Shown here one piece after another: positions 1-8,415 of a stretch of DNA of 64,000 nucleotides. The notes beneath the pieces are model-generated. The model had not been told where the DNA came from. It ran no database searches and saw only the letters and a list, made by a program, of their open reading frames with translations. The translations under genes and the position numbers were made by a program. The stretch is taken from positions 806,001-870,000 of the forward strand of contig CP126124.1 of the NCBI GenBank assembly GCA_030123545.1. The letters run 5' to 3'. The stretch comes from Burkholderiaceae bacterium. GTDB lineage: Bacteria > Pseudomonadota > Gammaproteobacteria > Burkholderiales > Burkholderiaceae_C. The number at the start of each line of letters is the position of its first letter. Position 1 is the first letter of the stretch.

Positions 1-2235
1 CGCGAGGCACTGGCGTACTTGCTGCGCAATGCGCCGGCGAATCTGCGCGTGCTGGTTGCGGCGCGTTCCGACTGCCATCTCGGGCTCGACGACCTGGTGG
101 CCTATGGTCAATGCGCGGAGATCGGCCCGGAACTGCTCAGGTTCAATCTGGAGGAGACCCTGCAACTCGTGCACGATCGGTTCGGGTCGCGGGTGGATCG
201 GGATACGGCGGCACGGCTGTATCAGCTGACGGAAGGTTGGCCGCTCGGGCTCCAGCTGGCCCTGACCATCGTTGCACGTGGCGCCGACGCCAAGGCCGAG
301 GTTGCCGGTATCGCCGCGCTCGGCGATGCGCTGCACGACCAGATCTTCCGGCTGCTGCTGTCGAACCTGGAACCCTCCGACCGGGAATTCCTTGTCTGCA
401 GTTCGATCCTCGACCATCTGCATCCGGACCTGTGCCGCGCCGTGACGGGGTATCAGGATGCGGTGGAACGGCTGGCCAGGCTGAGTCGCGACACGCCGGT
501 CATCGTGGCGGCGGAGCACGGCGAGTGGCTGCGCATGCATGCACTGGCGCGCGACGCGCTGCGCCAGCGGTTCGCGAGCCTGGATGCGCAACGCCAGGCC
601 AGTGCCCACGCAAGAGCGGCCGAGTGGCTTGCCGCAGGCGGCTGGCTGGAACAGGCGGCGCGACATGCACTGGCGGCCGGCGACCGGCAGAAGGCCTACG
701 ACCTGGCCGAGCGCAGCCTGTACGAGTCGCTGATGATGCACGGCCGGCAGGCAGCGGTGCTCGACTGGATTGCGATGCTGCCCGCGGACGAGCTCGACAG
801 CCGGCCCCGGCTGTTGCTTGCGGCGGCCTGGACGCTCGCGGTCAGCGAGCGGCACGAGGAGGCCGCGCGGCTGGTCGCGCGCATTCTGGCGCATCCCCAG
901 GTCGACCAGGCGCTGCGCTGTGAATGTGCGCTGATTCTCGGCGGCGCAGCGGTGTTCGCGGACGACCCGGACCGCTTCGTCGAACTGCATGCACCATGGG
1001 CCGAGTCGCCGCCGCTGTCGGACCCGGTGCTGCTGCAGGTGCATGCCAATCGCAGTGCGTACCGGGCCTTGCTCGTGGGAGAGCCTGCGGTCGCGCGCCT
1101 GCGTCAGTGGCAGGTACCTCGCGACGAGCTTGGAGGCGGTGCCGGGTACATTGCGCGCTGGAGCGACCTGCTGGTCGGCCTCAGCCATGTCTGGGAAGGA
1201 CAGGTGCTGCTGGCCGACCGGATTCTGCGGCCCGTGCTGGCCAGCGCCGAGACGGCCTTGGGGCGCCGCAGCCGGTTCAGCTGCATGCTGGCCGCGCTGC
1301 TGGCGGCAGCAAGCTGGGAGCGCGATCGCCCGGACGATGCGGCAGCGCTGCTGGCCGACAGGCTCGACGTGCTCGAGCGAAGCGGACTTCCGGAGGCGCT
1401 GTTACTGGGTTACAGGACCATGGCGCGCATGGCGGTGGCCGAGGGTGCGGAACACCGGGCGCTCGAACTGCTGGGCGCGCTCGATGCGGCCGGCGCCGCC
1501 CGGAACCTGCCGCGTCTGCGCATTGCCGGTCTGGTCGAGCAGGTGCGCATGCACGCCCGGCGTTACCGGGCGCAGACCTGCGGCGAACTGTGCGAGCGGA
1601 TCGATGCGCTGCTGCGCGATCCGGCGCTGCCACATGGACCGCTGTGGCGGCGCGACGTTCAGCTGCTGCGCGAACTGGCGCGGTGTCATGCGACGATCGC
1701 CGCGCGGGACTGGGAAGGCGCGCTGGCGCCGCTGGCGCGCGTCTCGGCACTTGCGGCCGGACTCCATCTGGGCCGGCTGCATATCGAGGTGCTCGGCCTG
1801 CAGGCCCTGGCCTTGGAACGCTGCGGCCAGGCCTCGCAAGCGTTGATTCGGGAGGCGATCGATCTGGCTCGCGCCTACGGGCTGCGCCGCGTGTTCGCCG
1901 ACGCCCACCCCGATCTGGGCCTGTGGGTCGGAATGCTCGACGCCGAGGAAATCCCGCTTGACACGACGCTCACGCCACCGGTGCAGCCGCAGGTCGCGAC
2001 CGCACCGAGGGTCTCATCCGAGCTGCACGGCACCGTCCTGACCCCGAAGGAGCGAGAGGTGTTGACGCTGCTTGCGCGTAGCCTGTCGAACAAGGAGATC
2101 GGCCGCGCGCTGCAGGTCGGCGAAACGACCGTCAAGTGGCACGTGAAGAACCTGTTCTCCAAGCTGGACGCCGGCACCCGCAAGCAGGTCGTGATGCGGG
2201 CTCGCATCCTGGGCTTGCTCGAACAGGAAAGCTGA
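1..2235 (+). CDS. MalT/LuxR-type ATP-dependent transcriptional regulator, 5' truncated
   Basis: The reading frame is open from base 1, so the gene starts upstream; 744 residues are visible. Family members run to about 900 residues, so the N-terminal NTPase P-loop is missing here. The visible start (LRVLVAARSD, then TEGWPLGLQLAL) matches the end of the STAND ATPase module of MalT-like regulators. A long Ala/Leu-rich helical repeat region of TPR type follows. The last 65 residues form a LuxR helix-turn-helix (LTPKEREVLTLLARSLSNKE, then TTVKWHVKNLFSKL). Such proteins bind an inducer and activate nearby promoters. It lies just upstream of, and co-oriented with, the dioxygenase/BKACE catabolic set and is a plausible activator of it (inference). 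Confidence 0.9.
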   Translation, partial: REALAYLLRNAPANLRVLVAARSDCHLGLDDLVAYGQCAEIGPELLRFNLEETLQLVHDRFGSRVDRDTAARLYQLTEGWPLGLQLALTIVARGADAKAEVAGIAALGDALHDQIFRLLLSNLEPSDREFLVCSSILDHLHPDLCRAVTGYQDAVERLARLSRDTPVIVAAEHGEWLRMHALARDALRQRFASLDAQRQASAHARAAEWLAAGGWLEQAARHALAAGDRQKAYDLAERSLYESLMMHGRQAAVLDWIAMLPADELDSRPRLLLAAAWTLAVSERHEEAARLVARILAHPQVDQALRCECALILGGAAVFADDPDRFVELHAPWAESPPLSDPVLLQVHANRSAYRALLVGEPAVARLRQWQVPRDELGGGAGYIARWSDLLVGLSHVWEGQVLLADRILRPVLASAETALGRRSRFSCMLAALLAAASWERDRPDDAAALLADRLDVLERSGLPEALLLGYRTMARMAVAEGAEHRALELLGALDAAGAARNLPRLRIAGLVEQVRMHARRYRAQTCGELCERIDALLRDPALPHGPLWRRDVQLLRELARCHATIAARDWEGALAPLARVSALAAGLHLGRLHIEVLGLQALALERCGQASQALIREAIDLARAYGLRRVFADAHPDLGLWVGMLDAEEIPLDTTLTPPVQPQVATAPRVSSELHGTVLTPKEREVLTLLARSLSNKEIGRALQVGETTVKWHVKNLFSKLDAGTRKQVVMRARILGLLEQES

Positions 2236-2279
2236 GCGCAGCTGCCCTCGGACCCCTCCGGCGCCCTCCTGCGGCATCT

Positions 2280-2308
2280 GGGCGCCCCTCCTTGAAGGAG
2301 GGGGCGCC
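2280..2308. terminator. GC-rich hairpin after the LuxR-type regulator
   Basis: An almost perfect inverted repeat (GGCGCCCCTCCTT facing AAGGAGGGGGCGCC) begins about 45 bases after the regulator stop codon. There is no T-tract, so it may be a weak or Rho-assisted terminator, or a dispersed palindrome. It separates the regulator from the catabolic genes. Confidence 0.45.
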
Positions 2309-2390
2309 AGCGCCTTGTGCCGCCTATTCTTCAGGCCTGCACAACTGCACCCGCCGTTTCGTAGCGGTTGCCGGCAACGGAGACAACACC

Positions 2391-3299
2391 ATGAATGCGA
2401 TAGTCAACACGGTCCCGTCGAGGGACGCGCCCGCGATCCTGCCGCGCGGTATCCAGGTTCACCCACTGACCTGCGCGATCGGCGCCGAACTGCGCAATGT
2501 CGATCTCGGCGAGGCGTCGCGCGATGCCGGCCTGATGACCGAGATCCGGGCGCTGCTGATGCGGCACCGCGTGCTGTTCTTCCGCGACCAGGACATCACC
2601 CGCGCCGAGCATGTGGCGTTCGCGCGCCATTTCGGCGAACTCGAGGACCACCCGGTCGTCGGCAGCGACCCCGAGCACCCCGGGTTGGTCCGGATCTACA
2701 AGAGCCCCGAGACGCCCGTCGAATACTACGAAAACTGCTGGCACACGGACGCGACCTGGCGCGAAAAGCCCCCGTTCGGCTGCGTGCTGCGCTGCGTCGA
2801 GTGCCCGCCGGTGGGCGGCGACACGATGTGGGCCAACATGGTGCTGGCCTACGAGCGGCTGCCGCAGCAGGTCAAGGACCAGATCAGCGGTCTGCGGGCA
2901 CGCCACAGCATCGAGGCGAGCTTCGGCGCGGCAATGCCGATCGAGAAGCGGCTCGCACTGAAGGCGCAGTACCCGGACGCCGAACATCCGGTGGTGCGCA
3001 CGCACCCGGAAACCGGTGAGAAGGTGTTGTTCGTGAACGGTTTCACCACGCACTTCACCAATTTCCACACGGCGCGGAACGTGCGCTACGGGCAGGACTT
3101 CACCCGGGGCAGCTCCGATCTGCTGCAGTACCTGATCAGCCAGGCCGCGATCCCCGAGTACCAGCTGCGCTGGCGCTGGAAACCGAACGACATCGCGATG
3201 TGGGACAACCGGTCCACCCAGCACTATGCGGTGATGGACTACGCGCCATGCCATCGCAGGATGGAGCGCGCCGGGATCGTCGGCGATACGCCTTACTGA
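2391..3299 (+). CDS. TauD/TfdA-family Fe(II)/2-oxoglutarate dioxygenase, copy 1
   Basis: A 302-residue cytoplasmic non-heme iron oxygenase. The iron ligands are visible as WHTD near residues 117-120 (HxD) and the distal His in TQHYAV near 278. The 2-oxoglutarate-binding Arg is expected in the HRRMERAG segment near the C-terminus. Family members hydroxylate or cleave small acids such as taurine or aryloxyacetates using 2-oxoglutarate and O2. ATG 2391 was chosen because a GGAG motif lies just upstream and it fits the family length. It is strikingly similar to the gene at 5046, for example a shared 19-residue identical segment GLRARHSIEASFGAAMPIE. The two flank a beta-keto acid cleavage enzyme. 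The substrate is unknown. Confidence 0.9.
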   Translation: MNAIVNTVPSRDAPAILPRGIQVHPLTCAIGAELRNVDLGEASRDAGLMTEIRALLMRHRVLFFRDQDITRAEHVAFARHFGELEDHPVVGSDPEHPGLVRIYKSPETPVEYYENCWHTDATWREKPPFGCVLRCVECPPVGGDTMWANMVLAYERLPQQVKDQISGLRARHSIEASFGAAMPIEKRLALKAQYPDAEHPVVRTHPETGEKVLFVNGFTTHFTNFHTARNVRYGQDFTRGSSDLLQYLISQAAIPEYQLRWRWKPNDIAMWDNRSTQHYAVMDYAPCHRRMERAGIVGDTPY

Positions 3300-3308
3300 C
3301 AGTCCACT

Positions 3309-3365
3309 TCAAAAACAATAGCTGACAGCGCTTATTCCATATGGGCTGCATGCTTGTTTTCTTGT
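3309..3365 (+). repeat. AT-rich dispersed repeat, copy R1
   Basis: An AT-rich tract (AAAAACAATAGCTGACAGCG followed by GCTTATTCCATATGGGC) stands out in otherwise GC-rich DNA, between the first dioxygenase and the BKACE gene. By eye it shares its core and order of motifs with the copies at 19639, 25288, 32202 and 46680. It lies in the presumed operon leader of the BKACE gene. Confidence 0.6.
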
Positions 3366-3398
3366 AATTTCGTCTAGCCAAACCACTGGAGCGCATCG

Positions 3399-4457
3399 AT
3401 GAACTTCCTCGACGGTCACCTTTTCCCCGAAAACCAGCAGCCGCTGATCATCACCGCCGCTCCGTATGGCCCCGAATGGATTCCGTCGGACTTCCCCGAA
3501 GACATTCCGGTCACGATGGAGGCCCAGGTCCAGAAGGCGGTCGACTGCTACAACGCCGGCGCAACCGTGCTGCACCTGCACGTGCGCGAACTCGACGGCA
3601 AGGGCAGCAAGCGGCTGTCCAAGTTCAACGAACTGATCGCCGGCGTGCGCAAGGCGGTGCCGGACATGGTGATCCAGGTCGGTGGTTCGATCAGCTTCGC
3701 GCCGGAGACCGACGGTGCCGCGGCCAAGTGGTTGTCGGACGACACACGCCACATGCTGGCCGAACTCGACCCGAAGCCCGATCAGGTGACGGTGACGGTG
3801 AACACGACGCAGATGAATGTGCTCGAACACATGGACGAGCGCGACATCGCGGGCACGTCCCTCGCGTTGCCGGAGAGCCGGCGCGCATACAGCGAAATGA
3901 TCGTTCCGTCCAACCCGGCGTGGTTCGAGGAGCACATCCGCCGCCTGAGCGCGGCCGGCATCCAGAGCGCCTTCCAGTTCTACAACATCAACAGCTACGA
4001 GACCGTCGAGCGGCTGATCCGCCGCGGTGTCTACAAGGGGCCGCTGGTGATGAACTGGGTCGCGATCAGCGGCGGCATGGATGCGCCGAACATCTACAAC
4101 CTGGCGAACTTCCTGCGTGCGATTCCGGACGGCGCGCTGCTGACGGTCGAGAGCAGCATGCGCAACGTACTGCCGATCAACATGATCGGCATGGCGATGG
4201 GCGTGCATGTGCGCTGCGGCATCGAGGACAACCTGTGGAACCAGTCGCGCACCGCCAAGATGGGCACGGTCGCGCAGGTCGAGCAGTTGGTCCGCCTGTC
4301 GCGCGAGCTGGGCCGGGAGGTGGCCACCGGCAAGGAGGCGCGCGAGATCCTGAAGATCGGCGTGTTCTACGAAACCGTGGAAGAGACGCTGCTCGCCAAC
4401 GGCTTCGCGCCGAACCGCGGCGGCGGCAACCAGGGTTATCTGCGCAGGGTTGCCTGA
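3399..4457 (+). CDS. BKACE-family beta-keto acid cleavage enzyme (DUF849)
   Basis: A 352-residue TIM-barrel protein of the 3-keto-5-aminohexanoate cleavage (Kce/BKACE) family. These Zn enzymes condense a beta-keto acid with acetyl-CoA to give acetoacetate and a new acyl-CoA. The Zn-binding HLH is visible in AGATVLHLHVRELDGKG (His 59 and 61), and a C-terminal HVRCGIEDN segment is near residue 269. The start ATG has GGAG seven bases upstream. Its position between two dioxygenases and a hydrolase suggests it handles a keto acid formed after oxidation. Known relatives act on dehydrocarnitine, 3-keto-5-aminohexanoate and other keto acids, and sequence reading alone cannot assign the substrate. Confidence 0.9.
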   Translation: MNFLDGHLFPENQQPLIITAAPYGPEWIPSDFPEDIPVTMEAQVQKAVDCYNAGATVLHLHVRELDGKGSKRLSKFNELIAGVRKAVPDMVIQVGGSISFAPETDGAAAKWLSDDTRHMLAELDPKPDQVTVTVNTTQMNVLEHMDERDIAGTSLALPESRRAYSEMIVPSNPAWFEEHIRRLSAAGIQSAFQFYNINSYETVERLIRRGVYKGPLVMNWVAISGGMDAPNIYNLANFLRAIPDGALLTVESSMRNVLPINMIGMAMGVHVRCGIEDNLWNQSRTAKMGTVAQVEQLVRLSRELGREVATGKEAREILKIGVFYETVEETLLANGFAPNRGGGNQGYLRRVA

Positions 4458-4458
4458 G

Positions 4459-5049
4459 ATGATCGAGCCGACCGTCCTCATCGTGCCGGGCCTGCGCGAC
4501 GCGGTCGCCGAGCACTGGCAGACGCTGCTCGAAGCGCGGCTTCGTGACGCCGCCCGGCCGGTGGTCAGCGTGCCTCCGATGGGGCGGGCAGGCCTCGATT
4601 GCGTGCAGAGGGTCGCTGCGATCGAGCGCGCCGCGCAGGCGATCGACGGGCCGATCGTGATCGTTGCGCACAGCGGCGGCGTGGTGATGGCGGTGCACTG
4701 GGCGATGCAGACCTGCCGGCAGGTGCATGGTGCGCTGCTCGCGACGCCCCCTGACTTCGAGCGGCCGATGCCGGATGGGTATCCGAGCATCGAGGCCCTT
4801 CTCGTGGGCGGCTGGCTTCCGGTGCCGCGGCGCCCGCTGCCGTTTCCGAGCATTGTCGGCGCCAGCCGCAACGACCCGCTGGCCAGTTTCGGGCGTGTCG
4901 CCCGGATGGCGCAGGACTGGGGCAGCCTCCTGGTCGACCTTGGCCCGGTCGGACACCTCAATCCGGCGTCGGGCTACGGGCCGTGGCCGCGCGCCGAGGA
5001 GCTGATCCGTGCGCTGGCGCCGGCGGCGGCCGAGGGAGTCGGGCAATGA
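4459..5049 (+). CDS. RBBP9/YdeN-type serine hydrolase
   Basis: A 196-residue alpha/beta hydrolase of the RBBP9/YdeN family. The nucleophile Ser is near residue 72 in VAHSGG, and a C-terminal His in VGHLNPASGYGPWP completes the expected triad. ATG 4459 begins only two bases after the BKACE stop, and an in-frame TTG at 4450 would overlap that stop; I prefer the ATG. The stop overlaps the start of the next dioxygenase (ATGA at 5046), so the genes are translationally coupled. It could act as a CoA-thioesterase or ester hydrolase on the BKACE product (inference). Confidence 0.85.
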   Translation: MIEPTVLIVPGLRDAVAEHWQTLLEARLRDAARPVVSVPPMGRAGLDCVQRVAAIERAAQAIDGPIVIVAHSGGVVMAVHWAMQTCRQVHGALLATPPDFERPMPDGYPSIEALLVGGWLPVPRRPLPFPSIVGASRNDPLASFGRVARMAQDWGSLLVDLGPVGHLNPASGYGPWPRAEELIRALAPAAAEGVGQ

Positions 5050-5906
5050 GTGCGTCGATCCGGGTCGAGCGTCTGGCGTGCAGCCTCGGCGCCGAACTGA
5101 GCGGCGTGACGCTTGCCGAGGCGGCGCGCGACGACGCGACCTTCGCGGCGCTGCGCGCGCTGCTGCTCGAGCACAAGGTGCTGTTCCTGCACGACCCGGC
5201 GCTGACGCGCGCCGACCACATCGCCTTCGCGCGGCGCTTCGGCGACCTCGAAGACCACCCGGTGGCCGGCAGCGACCCCGAGCATCCCGGGCTCGTGCGC
5301 ATCTACAAGGGGCCAGACAGCCGCGACGAGCAATACGAGAACGCCTGGCATTGCGACACGACATGGCGCGAATGCCCGCAATTCGGCGCGGTGCTGCATT
5401 GCGTGGAGGCGCCGCCGGCCGGCGGCGACATGCTCTGGGCCAATATGGTCGAGGCGTACGGGCGGCTGCCCGACGAGGTCAAGGCGCGCATCGCCGGTCT
5501 GCGCGCCCGCCACAGCATCGAGGCGAGCTTCGGCGCGGCGATGCCGATCGAGCAGCGGCTGGCGCTCAAGGCGCGCTTTCCCGACGCCGAGCATCCGGTC
5601 GTGCGCACGCATCCGGAGACCGGCGACAAGCTGCTGTTCGTCAACAGCTTCACGACCCATTTCACCAACTTCCATACGCCGCAGAACGTGCGCTTCGGCC
5701 AGGACTACACGCACGGCGCTGCGCAGTTGTTGCAGTACCTGATCGACCAGGCAGCGATTCCCGAATACCAGGTGCGCCACCGCATGTGCGCGGGAACGGT
5801 CGCGATCTGGGACAACCGTTGCACGCAACACTACGCGGTCAACGACTTCTGGCCGGAAGTTCGCAAGCTCGAACGCGCCGGCATCATCGGCGGGCGGCCC
5901 TGCTGA
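5046..5906 (+). CDS. TauD/TfdA-family Fe(II)/2-oxoglutarate dioxygenase, copy 2
   Basis: A 286-residue paralogue of the dioxygenase at 2391, missing about 16 residues at its N-terminus. It keeps the HxD iron ligands (WHCD, His ~102 and Asp ~104), the distal His in TQHYAV (~262), and the C-terminal RKLERAGI segment. ATG 5046 overlaps the hydrolase TGA. The two copies differ where substrate contacts are expected: WRECPQFG versus WREKPPFG, and RHRMCAGTVAIWDN versus RWRWKPNDIAMWDN. They may therefore act on successive or stereoisomeric substrates. This is inference; the enzyme family and reaction type are secure. Confidence 0.9.
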   Translation: MSASIRVERLACSLGAELSGVTLAEAARDDATFAALRALLLEHKVLFLHDPALTRADHIAFARRFGDLEDHPVAGSDPEHPGLVRIYKGPDSRDEQYENAWHCDTTWRECPQFGAVLHCVEAPPAGGDMLWANMVEAYGRLPDEVKARIAGLRARHSIEASFGAAMPIEQRLALKARFPDAEHPVVRTHPETGDKLLFVNSFTTHFTNFHTPQNVRFGQDYTHGAAQLLQYLIDQAAIPEYQVRHRMCAGTVAIWDNRCTQHYAVNDFWPEVRKLERAGIIGGRPC

Positions 5907-5927
5907 GTCGGTCTAGGGAGATCATTC

Positions 5928-6899
5928 ATGGCGAAAGCGATCCGTTTCAACCACGTCGGCGGCCCCGAAGTCCTGCGCCTGGAGCAGGTCGAGGTCGGTG
6001 ACCCCGGTCCCGGGCAGGTGCGCGTGCGGCATGCCTATGTCGCCGTCAACTTCATCGACATTTACTTCCGCACCGGACGCTATCCGCTGCCATTGCCCAA
6101 TGGACTCGGCTCGGACGCGGTCGGTGTCGTCGAGGCGGTCGGCGTGGGCGTGACCGAGGTCAAGCCCGGCGATCGTGTCGGCTATCTGCTGGGGCCTCAG
6201 GGCGCGTATTCCGATGTCCGGCTGATGCCGGCCGAGGTGCTGATTCCGCTGCCGGACGGCATCTCCGATCGCACTGCGGCCACGCTGATGATGAAGGGCC
6301 TGACCGCGCAGTACCTGTTCCGCCAAGTCTATCCGCTGAAGGGCGGGGAGACCATCCTCTACCATGCGGTCGCCGGCGGCGTGGGGCTGATCGCCTGCCA
6401 GTGGGCGAGGGCGATCGGCGTCACCATGATCGGCACCGTCAGCACCGACGAGAAGGCCGCCATGGCCAAGGCCAACGGCTGCACGCACACCATCGTGACC
6501 TCGCGCGAGAACATCGCCCTGCGCGTGATGGAGATCACGGACGGCAAGGGCGTGCCGGTGGTCTACGACTCGGTCGGCAAGGACACGCTGCAAGCGTCGC
6601 TCGATTGCCTGCAGCCGCGCGGCACGCTGGTCAGCAATGGCACTTCGTCCGGGCCCGTGGTCATCGACTCCCAGCTGCTGGCGGTGAAGGGGTCGATCTG
6701 GTTCACGCGGCCCGCGATGATGCATTACATCCAGCCGCGCTCACACATGCTGGACATGGCCCGGGAGCTGTTCGATCACGTGCTGGCCGGGCGCATCGTC
6801 AGTGAACCGCAGCAGACTTTCGCGTTGGCCGACGCGGCCGACGCGCACCGCGCGCTCGAGTCGCGCAAGACGACCGGCGCCACCGTCCTGGTGCCATGA
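5928..6899 (+). CDS. NADPH:quinone oxidoreductase (zeta-crystallin type)
   Basis: A 323-residue zinc-free medium-chain dehydrogenase of the QOR type. The N-terminal GroES-like half begins MAKAIRFNHVGGPEVLRLEQ, followed by a cofactor-binding half with HAVAGGVGLIACQWARAIG near residues 145-163. NADPH-dependent reduction of quinones or enones is typical. GGGAG lies 8 bases before the ATG, and the gene follows the second dioxygenase by 21 bases, so co-transcription is likely. In the catabolic set it may reduce an alpha,beta-unsaturated intermediate (inference). Confidence 0.9.
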   Translation: MAKAIRFNHVGGPEVLRLEQVEVGDPGPGQVRVRHAYVAVNFIDIYFRTGRYPLPLPNGLGSDAVGVVEAVGVGVTEVKPGDRVGYLLGPQGAYSDVRLMPAEVLIPLPDGISDRTAATLMMKGLTAQYLFRQVYPLKGGETILYHAVAGGVGLIACQWARAIGVTMIGTVSTDEKAAMAKANGCTHTIVTSRENIALRVMEITDGKGVPVVYDSVGKDTLQASLDCLQPRGTLVSNGTSSGPVVIDSQLLAVKGSIWFTRPAMMHYIQPRSHMLDMARELFDHVLAGRIVSEPQQTFALADAADAHRALESRKTTGATVLVP

Positions 6900-7034
6900 A
6901 AAGTCCATGGATTGACCGAGGCGGTCCGGTTGCCGTCACTTCCGTCGCTGACGAGCGCGCAATGCGGCGGCAGCGTTTGTTCCAGTGATCGCCGCTCGAC
7001 GCGGCGCCTATTCATAGCAACAAGGTAGACAAGC

Positions 7035-8354
7035 ATGGCTGCATACGCCCCAGTGATCGATCACGGCGACTTCGCCGAGCCCATCGTCCGACCCGTCTAC
7101 GCGTGGGCCGTGTTCGCCCTCACGGTCGGCCTGCTGCTGTCGGACTACATGTCGCGCCAGACGCTGAACGCGGTCTTTCCGTTTCTGAAGGGCGCCTGGG
7201 GTCTGTCGGACGCCGAACTCGGCTCGCTCAGCAGCATCGTCGCCCTGATGGTCGGCGTGCTGACGGTGCCGCTGTCGATCCTCGCCGACCGGTGGGGGCG
7301 CGTGCGCAGCATCACGCTGATGGCGGCGCTGTGGAGCGTCGCAACCCTGGGCTGCGCGATCTCGACGAACTATCACGAGATGCTGGCGGCGCGCGCGTTT
7401 GTCGGCATCGGCGAAGCCGCCTACGGCAGCGTCGGCATTGCCTTGGTGCTGAGCATCTTTCCGGCGCGCCTGCGCTCGACGCTCACCAGCGCCTTCATGG
7501 CCGGCGGTGCGTTCGGCTCGGTGCTCGGCGTCGCGCTCGGCGGCGTGGTCGCGACGCGACTCGGTTGGCGCTGGTCGTTCGGCGCGATGGCCGGGTTCGG
7601 CTTCGTGCTCGTGCTGGTCTACGCCGCGGTCGTCACCGAGAACCGGCTGAAGCGCCAGCGCCCGGCCGCGAGCGGCGTGCAACGCAACCCGGCCGGCGCG
7701 CGCCTGAGCCTGCGCTCGTTGGCTGGCGGACTGTTTTCGAGCCGGTCGGTCGTCTGTGCCTACGTCGGAAGCGGATTCCACCTGTTCGTTGCGACGGCGT
7801 TGTTCGCGTGGATGCCGAGCTACCTGAATCGCTACTACGCGATGGCGCCGGCGAAGGCGGCCGTCGTGGCCGCCGGGATGGTCCTCGTGACGGGCGTCGG
7901 CATGATCTTCTGCGGCATCGTGACGGACTGGGTCAGCAGGACCGTGGCCGCCAGGAAATGGATGGCCGCGATCGTTTACTGCTTGATCAGTTTCACCGCA
8001 TTGGGCGTGGCGTTCGCGATCGCCGAAGGTCCGCTGCAAATGGCGCTGATCGGCATCGGCATGTTCTTCTGCGCCGGTGCGTCCGGGCCGTCCGGGGCGA
8101 TGGTTGCCCGGCTCACGCCCGAGCCGATCCACGCCTCCGCGTTCGCGACGCTGACGCTCATCAACAACTTCCTGGGCCTCGCGCCGGCCGCATTCGTCAC
8201 CGGCATCGTCGCCGACCGGATCGGCCTGCTCGGCGCGCTGCAGTTCGTCCCGCTGTTCTCGCTCGCGGGGGCCGTCTTCTTTTTGCTCGGCAGCCGCAGC
8301 TACCTAAAGGACGTCACGCGGCTGGATGCATTGCGCCAACGCTTGGCGACTTGA
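7035..8354 (+). CDS. MFS transporter
   Basis: A 439-residue major facilitator superfamily permease with about 12 hydrophobic segments. It carries the MFS signature in LADRWGRVRS after the second segment. The central loop (KRQRPAASGVQRNPAGARLS) separates the two six-helix halves. It belongs to the type that imports organic acids or aromatic acids. Placed between the catabolic enzymes and a porin, it is the likely inner-membrane importer for their substrate (inference). A weak AAGGT ribosome site precedes the ATG. Confidence 0.9.
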   Translation: MAAYAPVIDHGDFAEPIVRPVYAWAVFALTVGLLLSDYMSRQTLNAVFPFLKGAWGLSDAELGSLSSIVALMVGVLTVPLSILADRWGRVRSITLMAALWSVATLGCAISTNYHEMLAARAFVGIGEAAYGSVGIALVLSIFPARLRSTLTSAFMAGGAFGSVLGVALGGVVATRLGWRWSFGAMAGFGFVLVLVYAAVVTENRLKRQRPAASGVQRNPAGARLSLRSLAGGLFSSRSVVCAYVGSGFHLFVATALFAWMPSYLNRYYAMAPAKAAVVAAGMVLVTGVGMIFCGIVTDWVSRTVAARKWMAAIVYCLISFTALGVAFAIAEGPLQMALIGIGMFFCAGASGPSGAMVARLTPEPIHASAFATLTLINNFLGLAPAAFVTGIVADRIGLLGALQFVPLFSLAGAVFFLLGSRSYLKDVTRLDALRQRLAT

Positions 8355-8415
8355 TGCATTGCCGGAACGGACAGCCAAATTTTCCTGACCACCCTTCATT
8401 TGGAGAACCCGATAG

